From NCBI GenBank assembly GCA_001769855.1, contig MEPP01000007.1:1-64000 (forward strand): a stretch of DNA of 64,000 bases, written 5' to 3'. The DNA is from Bdellovibrionales bacterium GWA2_49_15. Lineage in GTDB: Bacteria; Bdellovibrionota; Bacteriovoracia; Bacteriovoracales; Bacteriovoracaceae. Positions 51,467-60,935 of this stretch are shown here, piece by piece; the stretch's first letter is position 1; every line of letters begins with the position of its first letter. The notes beneath the pieces were generated by a model. That model saw only the letters and a program-made list of their open reading frames with translations. It did not search any database and was not told the DNA's origin. A program made the translations under genes and the position numbers.

Positions 51467-52603
51467 ATGAATTTTAAATTTAGACAGGAACTTCATCTTC
51501 ATCATCATCTTGGCGCAAAAAGAATTGTGGTTAAAGTTGGCTCGGCCGCCATTACCGGCGAGCAGGGACGCATTGATTTAACCTGTCTAGGCAGAATCGT
51601 TCACGATCTTGCTCAGCTCTGCCTCAATGGAACGGAGGTCGTGCTGGTCACATCCGGGGCCATCAGCGCCGGTCGCGGTTTTCTAGGGAGCGCGGGCAAA
51701 AAGGCTGACATCAGCTACCTGCAGGCATGCTCGGCCGTAGGCCAACCTCTGCTCATGGCGGCCTATCAAAAAGAATTTGAGAAGCATGGTCTGATGACCG
51801 CTCAGGTTCTCCTGACCCACGATGATTTAAAAAACCGCACCCGAAATTTGAACACCCGAAATACCATTCTCAAGCTCATGAAAACGGGAATCATTCCCAT
51901 CTTGAATGAAAATGATTCCGTGAGCTTTGAGGAAATTACCGTGGGAGACAACGATCAGCTGGCGGCCATGGTCACCGAACTTATCGAGGGACACGGCCTT
52001 GTTCTCCTCACGGGCCCCGACGGGCTCTACGATCAGGACCCTTCCCTCCCCGGTGCCAAGCATCTTCCCTCCCTGGAATTTCATGCCGACTTAAAAGAAA
52101 TAAAAACCATCACCAAAAGTTCCGTCGGTCGCGGGGGCATGGCCACCAAGCTGCTGGCAGTTCGAAAGTTAACCGCGCTGGGAATTCCGGTAATCATCGG
52201 AACCTACCGAAGAGAGCATCCGGTGTTGGCTCCCCTGTGCGAGTCCGTCGGTACTTTTTTTCATCCTCACCGGCTCACTGATAAAAATCGAAGGAAGGCC
52301 TGGATTTCCACCATCGTCAAAAATAATGCTTTTGTGTTAATTGACGAGGGAGCATGCAAGGCCTTGCGTAAAAATGCCTCCCTTCTTCCCATTGGGATTC
52401 GGGCCATTCAAGGGACCTTCAAACGAGGTGACGTGGTGAACATCAAATATCAGGCGAAAATTATCGCCGTCGGGATCAGCGAATATGACAGTAAAGATAT
52501 TCTCCAACTCATGGGCAAAAAAAGCACCGAGATCGCCTCGCTCCTGGGCTCATGCCCCTCGGATGTGATCGTGCATCGAGATAATATGTTTATTAAGGAT
52601 TAA
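51467..52603 (+). CDS. proB: glutamate 5-kinase
   Basis: The 378-residue enzyme has the amino acid kinase start RIVVKVGSAAITG, the ATP site LLTGPDGLYDQDP, the glutamate-binding NENDSVSFEEITVGDND and the KSSVGRGGMATKLLA motif, followed by a C-terminal PUA domain (about 280-378). It phosphorylates glutamate as the first step of proline synthesis. A His-rich 17-residue lead-in precedes the kinase fold and no strong ribosome site is seen, so the true start might be slightly downstream. proA follows after four bases. Confidence 0.92.
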   Translation: MNFKFRQELHLHHHLGAKRIVVKVGSAAITGEQGRIDLTCLGRIVHDLAQLCLNGTEVVLVTSGAISAGRGFLGSAGKKADISYLQACSAVGQPLLMAAYQKEFEKHGLMTAQVLLTHDDLKNRTRNLNTRNTILKLMKTGIIPILNENDSVSFEEITVGDNDQLAAMVTELIEGHGLVLLTGPDGLYDQDPSLPGAKHLPSLEFHADLKEIKTITKSSVGRGGMATKLLAVRKLTALGIPVIIGTYRREHPVLAPLCESVGTFFHPHRLTDKNRRKAWISTIVKNNAFVLIDEGACKALRKNASLLPIGIRAIQGTFKRGDVVNIKYQAKIIAVGISEYDSKDILQLMGKKSTEIASLLGSCPSDVIVHRDNMFIKD

Positions 52604-52607
52604 CCAG

Positions 52608-53846
52608 ATGACTTTCGTCTTGAATATTGCAAAACGTGCCAAAGAGGCCTCGCGCCATTTTTGTCAGTATGCTGCCGCGGAAAGAAATCAGGCCTTGCAT
52701 TTAATCGGGCAGAAGCTCAGCCAACGCGCCAACGATATTCTGGCCGCCAATGCCGAGGATCTGGCCCGGGCAGAAAAAGCGAAATTGAACCCGGCCCTGA
52801 TTGAACGCCTGACTTTAACCCCTGATCGCATTCTGGCCATGTCCAAGGTCGCCCATGCCATCGCCTCCCAGGAGGAGGTGGTCGACATCATTGTTGAAGA
52901 GAAGCGATTGCCCAATGGCCTCTGGGTGCGAAAGCAACGCATCCCCCTTGGGGTCCTTGCCATGATCTTCGAGAGTCGTCCGAATGTCGTGATCGACTGC
53001 TCCTGCCTCGCCATCAAATCCGGCAACGCCATGATTTTGAAAGGCGGAAAAGAGGCCCGCGCTTCCAACCAGCTCCTGACCGAAATTGTGCAGGAGTCGA
53101 CTCGGGGATTATTGCCGGATTCTTTGATCCAGATCATTGAGGGCCAGGAGGCCGTAACCGAGCTAATTACCCTGGTGGATTATGTCGATCTGGTCATTCC
53201 CCGAGGCGGTGAAGGTCTGGTGCGCGCCATCTATGCCAGCTCGAAAGTTCCCGTCATCGCCCATTTTCGCGGGCTCTGCCACATCTACGTTCATCCGGAT
53301 GCCGAGCTTGAGAGGACAGAAAAAATATGTCTCAATGCCAAGGTTCAGCGACCGGGAGTCTGTAACGCCATGGAGTGTCTGCTCCTCAATCAGGCGCTGC
53401 CGGGGGATTTCATAAAATCGCTCCTGCAATCTTTTATCAATGAGGGTGTCGAAATTCGAGGCTGTGAAAAAACCAGGGCCCTCAGTCCGCAGAGTAAGCT
53501 GGCGGGTGAGCAGGATTACGCCACGGAATATCTGGATAAAATCTTATCGGTTAAGATCGTCGACTCTCTCGAAGCGGCGGTGGCGCATATAAAAAAATAT
53601 GGCACTCATCACACCGAAGGAATTTGCGCTACGGACACTAAGGCCATCGCCCAATTTCAAAGGGAGGTGGATGCCTCGTGCATTATGGTGAACACCTCGA
53701 CGCGTTTAAATGATGGAGGCGAGCTGGGCCTAGGGGCCGAGCTGGGGATTTCAACGTCCAAGCTTCACGCCTATGGCCCCATGGGGGCGCGGGAGATGAC
53801 CACCACTCGCTTTTTGGTTCAGAGCGAGGGAAAAATCCGTCTGTGA
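52608..53846 (+). CDS. proA: gamma-glutamyl phosphate reductase
   Basis: The 412-residue enzyme has PLGVLAMIFESRPNVVIDCS and ALKSGNAMILKGGKEA-type motifs of the aldehyde dehydrogenase fold, the active-site Cys in KVQRPGVCNAMECLL, and the end TYGPMGARE-like segment (HAYGPMGAREMTTTRF). It reduces gamma-glutamyl phosphate from ProB to the semialdehyde using NADPH. The pair is an ordinary proline operon; proC is not in the window. Confidence 0.93.
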   Translation: MTFVLNIAKRAKEASRHFCQYAAAERNQALHLIGQKLSQRANDILAANAEDLARAEKAKLNPALIERLTLTPDRILAMSKVAHAIASQEEVVDIIVEEKRLPNGLWVRKQRIPLGVLAMIFESRPNVVIDCSCLAIKSGNAMILKGGKEARASNQLLTEIVQESTRGLLPDSLIQIIEGQEAVTELITLVDYVDLVIPRGGEGLVRAIYASSKVPVIAHFRGLCHIYVHPDAELERTEKICLNAKVQRPGVCNAMECLLLNQALPGDFIKSLLQSFINEGVEIRGCEKTRALSPQSKLAGEQDYATEYLDKILSVKIVDSLEAAVAHIKKYGTHHTEGICATDTKAIAQFQREVDASCIMVNTSTRLNDGGELGLGAELGISTSKLHAYGPMGAREMTTTRFLVQSEGKIRL

Positions 53847-54167
53847 CTACTCCAGTAGCTGCAACCCAAGTTTCATAACCTGGTCATCCAGCTGGGTACG
53901 CCACATCACCTGGGCCTTCATGGGGGCGAGAACTCCGATCTCTATTTTGCACACATCCCCGACCATCAAATGAGGTGAGAGCAGCATCACCACTCCACAC
54001 CCGCCATAAGACTCACTGAACACCAGACCCCGAAGGGTGGGCGCGAATTTTTTATTCTGAGGGCTAAGATCAATGGCGGCAAGCACATTGGGATCAGGCT
54101 TGAAGCGGACTTGCTTGCGCTTTTTGACTTCCCCTTTTTTAACCGCAGGTTTTTTTTCCATAACCAC
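53847..54167 (-). CDS. PilZ domain protein
   Basis: The 106-residue protein has the c-di-GMP binding motif RKQVR (RxxxR, residues 17-21) in its basic N-terminus, then a six-strand barrel with a degenerate second motif (FSESYGGCG, Ser in place of Asp/Asn). It follows the CZB gene by zero bases and probably translates from GTG at 54167 or ATG at 54161. Binding of c-di-GMP is likely; the altered second motif may lower affinity. Convergent with proA, stop to stop. Confidence 0.72.
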   Translation of the reverse strand: MVMEKKPAVKKGEVKKRKQVRFKPDPNVLAAIDLSPQNKKFAPTLRGLVFSESYGGCGVVMLLSPHLMVGDVCKIEIGVLAPMKAQVMWRTQLDDQVMKLGLQLLE

Positions 54168-54521
54168 TTACTTCCACCCCATTTTCATCTCGACCAAGGT
54201 TGAAACCACCGCCTGGGATAAGGTGGCAAACTCGCTCTTAGACCCTAGTGCGGTTTCTTCTGAAACCTGTTGCCCGGCGTCCGCCTTGCGCACGACACCT
54301 GCTGCGACTTTATGAAATTTAGCGTGATCACTCACGAGCTTGACAAATTTGGGATCGGCCTTGTATTTGGCACCGCCATCACCATGAAGCCATTTGCCTA
54401 AATCGCAGTTACAATCTGATTCGATCTTGCCCGCGTCTAAAGTCTTGTCCGGCTTCCGCAGATAGTTTTGTAATTTCATTTTCCAGTTTACGTGGGCCTG
54501 GATGGCATCATCAAAATTCAT
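54168..54521 (-). CDS. stand-alone CZB (chemoreceptor zinc-binding) domain protein
   Basis: The 117-residue helical protein shows the CZB zinc ligands: His10, Cys39 in NCDLGKWLHG, and His66 and His70 in SDHAKFHKVA, in nearly the spacing known for DgcZ (His/Cys about 30 apart, His/His four apart). It is a zinc sensor domain usually attached to a diguanylate cyclase or chemoreceptor; here it is alone and directly followed by a PilZ gene. Its start has weak GAGAAAAAAT upstream. Confidence 0.82.
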   Translation of the reverse strand: MNFDDAIQAHVNWKMKLQNYLRKPDKTLDAGKIESDCNCDLGKWLHGDGGAKYKADPKFVKLVSDHAKFHKVAAGVVRKADAGQQVSEETALGSKSEFATLSQAVVSTLVEMKMGWK

Positions 54522-54625
54522 ATTTTTTCTCCCATGGGATTAGGACTATAATATATAAATTATACTCTCAAGTTATTATTTCTAACCGAGAATTCTCCAA
54601 AAAATAATTGAATATTATCAAATTT

Positions 54626-55681
54626 CTAGGGTGCAGTAGTTGACAAGAATTCTAGGTGTATTTTCCTTTTTGAAGCTCCGCGCCGATAAAGGACGTTGCC
54701 ATCGATCGCTATGCTGATGGAGAAATTTTTCGGCAACATGGACAGAAGGGTCTTGGTCCCATCAATGATCGCCCGCCCACCGAGGTGTTGAAAAGCTTCG
54801 TATAATGTGGGAGTAACGGGAGTGCCAAATTTCCAGGTCTGTGCTCGCAGCAGGGCCGCTCCCTTCAGATGTTCGATCGGCCAAAAATAAACATCCTCAT
54901 AGATGGCCGTCATGGGTAAATAAATTTTAATCCTCGAAGCTCCACCTGCCGCGATTCTGTTGAGAGTACGATTGAGGCACAGGCTAAAATAGCCTCCCGC
55001 CAGATAAACTTTTTTGCCGTCGAGCTTCAGGTGATGGTCGCCGTTACGGGAGAAGATGGCCAGTGTGGGCAAACGGTCATCGCTCAGCCAGGTAAAATCA
55101 TAGAGCTGATCATCGCTCATGATAAAAACCACCGGCGACTCTTGCCGCTTGAACTGGGCCACGAGGTGATCGAGCCCGGCCTTGGTTTTAGCGCCTTTAT
55201 CAAAAATTTGCGAAGCATGGGTGACCACCAGCACCGGGTCCCCACTCAGGGCCACTTCCTTGGCGGCATCCCCTGACTTAGGAACATAGAACTGCTCAAT
55301 GTGCTCAAGTTGCTTTTTAAAATTTTGGCCCAAGGCCACTTCCTCAGGAGACCAGATGTCTGCCAGCTCGCGCGGCAAATCGTCGTAGGATAAGTCCAGC
55401 TCACTTTTTACTTCATCGAAGAACTGCTGAATCTCGCCGGCATAAAGGGCATAGAGCGCGTGGGGAATCTTCGGCCCCTGCCTTTTCAGCTCACTTGTGG
55501 CGAGAATTTTTATTTCCGCACGCGGTGTTTTAATTAAGATTGCAAAGATCGGCTTGCCCTCAATCTTCACCTGATATTGTCCATCGGGGAAATTGATAAC
55601 ATCATCAACAAAAACCGAGGCGTGCCCGGGAGCTGTCCCAAGGCCTAGAAAAAGAAGAAGAAAAAATACCCAAAAACCCAT
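54626..55681 (-). CDS. secreted protein of unknown function
   Basis: The 351-residue product has a signal peptide (GFWVFFLLLFLGLGTAPGHA) and a mixed alpha/beta body with only one Cys. Possible landmarks are DDLPRELADIWSPEEVALG, SPVVFIMSDDQLYDF, YLAGGYFSLCLNRTLNRI and a final FSISIAIDGNVLYRRG. No family is recognised. It is directly downstream of the papain-like protease gene in the same direction. Confidence 0.5.
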   Translation of the reverse strand: MGFWVFFLLLFLGLGTAPGHASVFVDDVINFPDGQYQVKIEGKPIFAILIKTPRAEIKILATSELKRQGPKIPHALYALYAGEIQQFFDEVKSELDLSYDDLPRELADIWSPEEVALGQNFKKQLEHIEQFYVPKSGDAAKEVALSGDPVLVVTHASQIFDKGAKTKAGLDHLVAQFKRQESPVVFIMSDDQLYDFTWLSDDRLPTLAIFSRNGDHHLKLDGKKVYLAGGYFSLCLNRTLNRIAAGGASRIKIYLPMTAIYEDVYFWPIEHLKGAALLRAQTWKFGTPVTPTLYEAFQHLGGRAIIDGTKTLLSMLPKNFSISIAIDGNVLYRRGASKRKIHLEFLSTTAP

Positions 55682-55765
55682 GCTTTCATTGTAGTGGGAG
55701 ACTGGCCTTGGCGCCTTCAGGAGAGCAAATTTTACACGGTTTCTGTCGCTCTTTTAGACAGTGGG

Positions 55766-57805
55766 TCAGCGGGAGAGATACTGAGCACCCCTCATATTTC
55801 GGACCACCACATCCTCCGGCACCCACACGTTACCATTGGCGGCATCACACTCGTAAATAGGTGTCCCGGTGGCGCGATTCAAGTCAGGATCGACGGTAGC
55901 GGCGGTCCCGGCGGGAGGGCGAACATAACTTCCACAACCTTGCCCCCAGGAATTTTGCAGCTGATATTCTGTTTTTCCGTTGCGGCAGCGATGGCCAACA
56001 ACGTTCAAGGCATGGAAGGCATGGGTCTGCCCTGCCGTGCCACACGCCGCCTGATCACCAAAATTTGAATCGGCGGAGGAATCGCGCAGAAAGGCCGTGC
56101 AGAAATCCAGCATGACCGGATTTCCATTACCCTGATGAAGCTGGCCGTCCACCATGTTTCGTAAATGCCGTGCCCCCTCCTCCCGTTGATACTGCCGGGT
56201 AATCGCCAGGGCATTGGGATTGCGAGTTCCGCGCCTTCCCAGCCTTCTTAGCAGCTCGGCGCGATCGAGATGGTCATTGATGTATGCGGGAAAATCCATC
56301 TTATTGCAGCTCATGGTTGACGGAATCTGGATGCGGCCGGGGTGAGGCGTGACACTGGAATCGGCCAGGCAATCGGGAGAAATAGCGCCCAGGAAATATT
56401 CGGAGAGCGGTCGGTCAACTTGAGTGAGACTCTGGATAATGGCGTCTGTGGGCAGGGACCCAGCGGTGAGCACCCCCAACCCGGAAAATAATTCAGACAC
56501 CGCATCTCCAAGCTCACTGCCCAGACACATGCGACGGGCCCGATAATAGGCCTGCCTAAAAGTGGTGGAATCTTTCATATCCGTCCAGGCCTGGTTGCGC
56601 CGGCATAAGGAGGGAACCACTCGATAAATATCCTGGCGCAGCTGCGCCTGTATTTCGGCCTCACTCATCGGACTACCGCTGGGATTGTTAAAAATTTCGT
56701 TGGGAAAGGTCGGGGCATTGGTGATGCTGGGAAAGAGACCGGTGGTGGAGAGAAAGGAACGCAAAGGCCCCGGACTCGTACTACTTCCCATCATCGTGGC
56801 CCCAGGACGCTGGCCGTCACCATTGGCAAAAGTCCGGGCGACCGCGGGCAAGTATTGGGAATTGATTTGGGACAAAACCGGAGGCCTAATCGCGCAGGTA
56901 TTAAACACTATCTCCCCGGGAGCTATGGGCGAATCCGGTCGCCCATCCAGATCGGCGTCGTCCAAGACGGAACCGATTGACTGAATTTTTTGCTTGGCGA
57001 TCCGGCCATTTTCCTCTGCATGGGCCAGATACGCTGCGACCTCAGTCCGCTCTGCTGCATGCGCGCTATTATTGGGAATGGCGGCCAGGCGAGTTCTCAA
57101 CTGCTCCGCGGCCTCCAGATAACTTTTATATTTGTCATACTGATCGACGCAATAGGACCCTAGCTGCTCTTGTAAAGCACTGCCTACCGCACTGCCACTC
57201 CCCGCCTCGGCGGCCATGGCCAGACAACGTTGGGTCACCACCGTTTGCTGAGTGGAATAGATATTGCGAATCGTGCTCGAGAAAGCGCGCGCCTCATCGG
57301 GGCTGGAAGATTTAAATTGGTTAAAGCGATCATAAAACTGCGCCATGGCATTCATAATTTCCCGCTGCCCCGATGGCCGGGCAAGATTTTCAATCGGCAC
57401 ATTGGCCCGAGAGCAAAGATAGTTCGGCGTTCTGGCCTTGACGATATTGAAGGTATCGCAGGTAAAGCCCCCCTCCGCAAAATTTTTTTTCACCATTCCA
57501 TCTGCATAGCGCTCCGTCACCGCATTACCGCTGGTGGAATTTCGATTCACCCCGTAGAGGACCGCCAGCTGCTGGGCGGAGACAGGGGTGCCAAGATTGG
57601 CCTCAAGCGCCAGAGAGAGCGCATTGGCATAACAGGTCCCAAGGCCGTCTTGATCCTGCACTCGCATGGAATGTAAACTTCCTGAACCTGATCGGATGCT
57701 ATAATCGGCCGTGACCGAGCTGCCAGTACAAGTAATGGCGGCCTGAACCTGATGCTGGCCAAGTAGCAGCACAAAGATCATCAGATATTTTTTACTTCTG
57801 CGCAT
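55766..57805 (-). CDS. secreted papain-like cysteine protease (C1A)
   Basis: Using ATG at 57805 the product has about 679 residues and a signal peptide (LMIFVLLLGQHQVQA). The papain triad is in place: Gln52 and Cys58 in QDQDGLGTCYANALSLAL (six apart, as in papain Q19/C25), His598 in FHALNVVGH, and Asn618 in QNSWGQGCG. The 540-residue insert between Cys and His is far longer than in papain and is Cys-rich. Its start overlaps the small secreted gene by 14 bases. The open frame extends to 57835. Confidence 0.78.
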   Translation of the reverse strand: MRRSKKYLMIFVLLLGQHQVQAAITCTGSSVTADYSIRSGSGSLHSMRVQDQDGLGTCYANALSLALEANLGTPVSAQQLAVLYGVNRNSTSGNAVTERYADGMVKKNFAEGGFTCDTFNIVKARTPNYLCSRANVPIENLARPSGQREIMNAMAQFYDRFNQFKSSSPDEARAFSSTIRNIYSTQQTVVTQRCLAMAAEAGSGSAVGSALQEQLGSYCVDQYDKYKSYLEAAEQLRTRLAAIPNNSAHAAERTEVAAYLAHAEENGRIAKQKIQSIGSVLDDADLDGRPDSPIAPGEIVFNTCAIRPPVLSQINSQYLPAVARTFANGDGQRPGATMMGSSTSPGPLRSFLSTTGLFPSITNAPTFPNEIFNNPSGSPMSEAEIQAQLRQDIYRVVPSLCRRNQAWTDMKDSTTFRQAYYRARRMCLGSELGDAVSELFSGLGVLTAGSLPTDAIIQSLTQVDRPLSEYFLGAISPDCLADSSVTPHPGRIQIPSTMSCNKMDFPAYINDHLDRAELLRRLGRRGTRNPNALAITRQYQREEGARHLRNMVDGQLHQGNGNPVMLDFCTAFLRDSSADSNFGDQAACGTAGQTHAFHALNVVGHRCRNGKTEYQLQNSWGQGCGSYVRPPAGTAATVDPDLNRATGTPIYECDAANGNVWVPEDVVVRNMRGAQYLSR

Positions 57806-58280
57806 TTCGTGTTCCATAATAAAAAAGCGTATCATTGGAAATCATCGAGCCATCGGTGAAAAGACAAAAGCTATTCATATTTCCAAAATAGTCCTGCCCA
57901 AACACCACCGTGCCCTTGACAGATTTTTTACATAAAATACTTCCGGGATTTTTTCCTCCGAGCAGATCATTATCTTCCAGGTCATTCATACTCACATAGT
58001 GGAGTTCGCGCAGGGCCATACAGCCGAAGGCGGTATTGCGCTGAGGAATGAAATCGCCACACTGGCTGATGACGGTCAACACCTTTTTGCTGTTGACCAC
58101 AAACCTGTAACTCTTCCCATCAATCTTCCAACTTTTATAACTTTTGGAAACCTCGCGCTCCATTCCTTTTTGTAACTCATCCCATGATTTCGTGAGAGAC
58201 TGCGGAGAATTCTCATTCGCTCCGATCAAGCTATGACTAAGCAGCCAGAACGCGAAAAAATATTTTAATGGCCTTTGCAT
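57792..58280 (-). CDS. small secreted protein coupled to the papain-like protease
   Basis: The ATG at 58280 follows GAGG; an ATG at 58319 in frame lacks a site. The 162-residue product has a signal peptide (LKYFFAFWLLSHSLIGA) and four Cys in the mature part (SQCGD, FGCMAL, ILCKK, SFCLFT). No family is recognised. It overlaps the start of the protease gene by 14 bases, so expression is coupled; inhibitor or foldase role is inference, like the pair at 8959/8974. Confidence 0.58.
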   Translation of the reverse strand: MQRPLKYFFAFWLLSHSLIGANENSPQSLTKSWDELQKGMEREVSKSYKSWKIDGKSYRFVVNSKKVLTVISQCGDFIPQRNTAFGCMALRELHYVSMNDLEDNDLLGGKNPGSILCKKSVKGTVVFGQDYFGNMNSFCLFTDGSMISNDTLFYYGTRNAQK

Positions 58281-58425
58281 GAACGAAAACCTCACTTCTT
58301 TATCGGCAATTAGGGTCACAGATATTAAACCACGACTCCCGCTAAGTGCCCGTTTTTACGCCAACCGCCCTGGTCCCTCGCCAAAAGCTTTTTAACAAAT
58401 GGCGGAAACTTCCGATAAGGAGCTG

Positions 58426-60207
58426 ATGGTCCAAATCCTTCTTCTCACTATTTTTCTCCTCGTTCCCTCTGCCCAGGCGCAGGTTCAAGATTCCTGCGCC
58501 CGCGATATCAGGCTCAACTGCCGACTGGCGGGCACGGATGAGAGAGAGCTGGTCTATTGCTTAAAACGCGGTTCCGATCGATTGGAACCCGCCTGCTTTA
58601 ATTACGTGCGGAGATATCTCGAGCTGCATAAACCTGCGAAAGTCACGCCGACTCCCACCCCGACGCCCACGCCAACCCCGACCCCGACTCCCACACCGGA
58701 AGTTCCAAAATTAATCCGATGGAATATTGATCCTGCCCGATATCAAGACTGCCTCAACCGTTGGTCAAGAATGGCCCGGGGCTATTTCGTCTTGGACAAA
58801 GAGGAATCTTGCAGCTTGTACGCCAAGGTTTATCCCACTGAGGCCATCAGGGCCTGTGTGGACGGCGCTCTTGGGACTCGCCCCCGCACCCGCGATTATT
58901 TTGTCAACTATCAGTCCATCGCCCAACTTTGCGAGAGCAACCCCGGCCTCGATTCCCAGGCCCAAAGATGTATTCTGGCAAAGATACAAAATGGCGGTGA
59001 CGTGGTGGCCGCTTATAATCGATGCGATAGCAAGATCAATAACTGCATCACCCGCATGGAGCGCGAACGGCCTTCCCGCGGAAACAGCGCCATGGCCAAT
59101 CTCTATTATGAATTTTGCTTTAGCTACCCTGACGAACCGGAGATGAGCACCTGCGTATCGACCTACGCCCATGCCAGGCCGGCCTTGATCACCAAGCAGA
59201 AAGTCTTGCAGAGCTTATGTCACCCAAAGGTTCGAAGCTGCGTGGATAGCATTAAAGTTCAGCTCCCTGCCAGGCCCACGGTTGATCAGTTGGAAACGGT
59301 CGGGCGAATCTGTCACACCGCCTTTCAAGACGAGCGGAGCAACAGCTGGAGCGAGTGCACCCTGCGCCAGCATCTCACGCTCGGGCTGAACATTTTTGAC
59401 GCCGGCGATTTTTGCAAAATAACCAACAGCAACGCCAAAGACTGTATCCAACAATTTGTGCGCGCCCATATTAGCTATCAGGACGCGGTAAAAACCTGCA
59501 GTATCCAGGCCCAGCACGTTCGCGACTGCCTGTTTAAATTTTACAAACATCAGGCACCCTTTAATGCCGCTCCCCTGAGCGCCATCTCCTCCTCCTTCGC
59601 CGAAAAATATTGCGGCCTGGAAACGAGCGAGGAGAAGGCCTGTTTTGTCACAGGGCTACCTGCCGATACCGCCACAACCTGCCGCGAAAGCGCCACCACC
59701 TATCAGAAGTGCATCGCCGATTACGATGAATATTTTGGCCATAATTATCTGTCCAACGTGGGCAGGACCGAGGGCCGCAAAATTTGCCAGATTCCCTCGC
59801 AGGAGATGCGCATTTGCATGCTCAACAGCATTATGCGCACCAAGGAATACGTCACCTACCCCTCCATCTTCTCCAAAGGTAATAGCCTTTTTCCTTATGA
59901 TAAATACTATGGCATCTGCCTCAAAAATTTCTTAGGGCGCCTGATCGGAGAAATGAACTTAGGCCAGGAATGGCCTTGCCGCTATCGCTATTTTGAGGAG
60001 ATGTCAGTTTGGGACAAGGGCTGGATGTGTGCCACTGATCGGACGCGCCTGTGCCTGGACTTTACCCAATCTCTGCAAACCATGTCGGATGATCAGCTAC
60101 GACCGCACTGCTCACGATTTAGCTCGACCTATCACACCGCAGACAATACCTACGGGAACCCCTTATGGCACAAATGTCAGGGCCGCAATCTTATCAGACC
60201 AAGATGA
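58426..60207 (+). CDS. secreted Cys-rich protein with Thr-Pro repeat linker
   Basis: The ATG at 58426 follows AAGGAG (58417-58422). The product has 593 residues: a signal peptide (ILLLTIFLLVPSAQAQ), a small Cys-rich domain (SCARDIRLNCRLAG, LVYCLKR), a (Thr-Pro)9 linker at 74-91 and a long Cys-rich body with regularly spaced Cys (repeats near CLN..SR, CVDGAL, CESNPGL) that could be a tandem helical repeat. No family is recognised. A surface or attachment role fits the linker; it overlaps the AlkD gene by four bases. Confidence 0.5.
   Translation: MVQILLLTIFLLVPSAQAQVQDSCARDIRLNCRLAGTDERELVYCLKRGSDRLEPACFNYVRRYLELHKPAKVTPTPTPTPTPTPTPTPTPEVPKLIRWNIDPARYQDCLNRWSRMARGYFVLDKEESCSLYAKVYPTEAIRACVDGALGTRPRTRDYFVNYQSIAQLCESNPGLDSQAQRCILAKIQNGGDVVAAYNRCDSKINNCITRMERERPSRGNSAMANLYYEFCFSYPDEPEMSTCVSTYAHARPALITKQKVLQSLCHPKVRSCVDSIKVQLPARPTVDQLETVGRICHTAFQDERSNSWSECTLRQHLTLGLNIFDAGDFCKITNSNAKDCIQQFVRAHISYQDAVKTCSIQAQHVRDCLFKFYKHQAPFNAAPLSAISSSFAEKYCGLETSEEKACFVTGLPADTATTCRESATTYQKCIADYDEYFGHNYLSNVGRTEGRKICQIPSQEMRICMLNSIMRTKEYVTYPSIFSKGNSLFPYDKYYGICLKNFLGRLIGEMNLGQEWPCRYRYFEEMSVWDKGWMCATDRTRLCLDFTQSLQTMSDDQLRPHCSRFSSTYHTADNTYGNPLWHKCQGRNLIRPR
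58645..58698 (+). repeat. in-frame (Thr-Pro)9 coding repeat
   Basis: Nine ACN-CCN units run without interruption (54 bases) inside the secreted protein gene. The synonymous third bases vary, so it is a protein-level linker more than a pure DNA microsatellite, but it could still vary in length between strains. Confidence 0.8.
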
Positions 60208-60935
60208 CAATCACACAAATCAAAGCAGAGTTTCGGCAGGAAAAAAATGCTCAACACGCCAGCGCAATTTCACGTTTTTTTAAAACCGGAAAGGGACAAT
60301 ACGGAGAGGGTGATCAATTTTTAGGAATCAAGGTTCCGGTTATCAGAAAGTATGCCAAAAAATACAAGGCAACCCAAATTTCGGTTCTCTCCCAACTGGT
60401 GACCTCCCAGTTTCACGAGGAAAGGCTTTTGGCCCTGATCATTTTAGTCATGCAGTATCAGCAGGCCGTGAAAGAAGCTGATACCGCCACCCGCAACGCC
60501 ATTTATAAAACTTATCTTAAAGCTCATCCCTCGATCAATAACTGGGATCTGGTGGATGTCACCACCGAACACATTATGGGCGCCCAGCTCTTTGGCACGG
60601 ATTGCAAAGTTCTCTACACCTGGGCCAAAAGTAAAATTTTGTGGAAGAGACGAATGGCGATTATGGCCACCTTTCACTTCATACGCCGAGGCGATTTCTA
60701 TCACACCCTGAAAATCGCCGAGATCCTTTTACACGACGAGCATGATCTCATTCATAAGGCGGTGGGATGGCTCTTGCGCGAAATTGGCAAGCGGGAGCAA
60801 AAGGTGGAAGAGAGCTTTCTTAAAAAACATGCCCACGTCATGCCACGAACGATGCTCCGTTACGCTATTGAAAAATTTCCTGAGAAAAAACGTCGCGCCT
60901 ACCTTCAGCGCAGAAGCTCTTCCACCACCAGATGA
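60204..60935 (+). CDS. DNA alkylation repair glycosylase, AlkD-like
   Basis: The 243-residue cytoplasmic protein is a HEAT-like alpha repeat with AlkD landmarks: GDQFLGIKVPVIRKYAKKYK near the start, WDLVDVTTEHIMGAQLF in the middle and KSKILWKRRMAIMATFHFIR and IHKAVGWLLREIGKRE near the catalytic side. AlkD removes N3- and N7-alkylpurines. The ATG at 60204 overlaps the upstream stop (ATGA) without its own ribosome site, so it is probably coupled to it. Confidence 0.85.
   Translation: MTITQIKAEFRQEKNAQHASAISRFFKTGKGQYGEGDQFLGIKVPVIRKYAKKYKATQISVLSQLVTSQFHEERLLALIILVMQYQQAVKEADTATRNAIYKTYLKAHPSINNWDLVDVTTEHIMGAQLFGTDCKVLYTWAKSKILWKRRMAIMATFHFIRRGDFYHTLKIAEILLHDEHDLIHKAVGWLLREIGKREQKVEESFLKKHAHVMPRTMLRYAIEKFPEKKRRAYLQRRSSSTTR

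Noticed and set aside
58645-58698. Tandem repeat that could be mistaken for a CRISPR array
   Set aside because: It is an in-frame Thr-Pro codon repeat without spacers.
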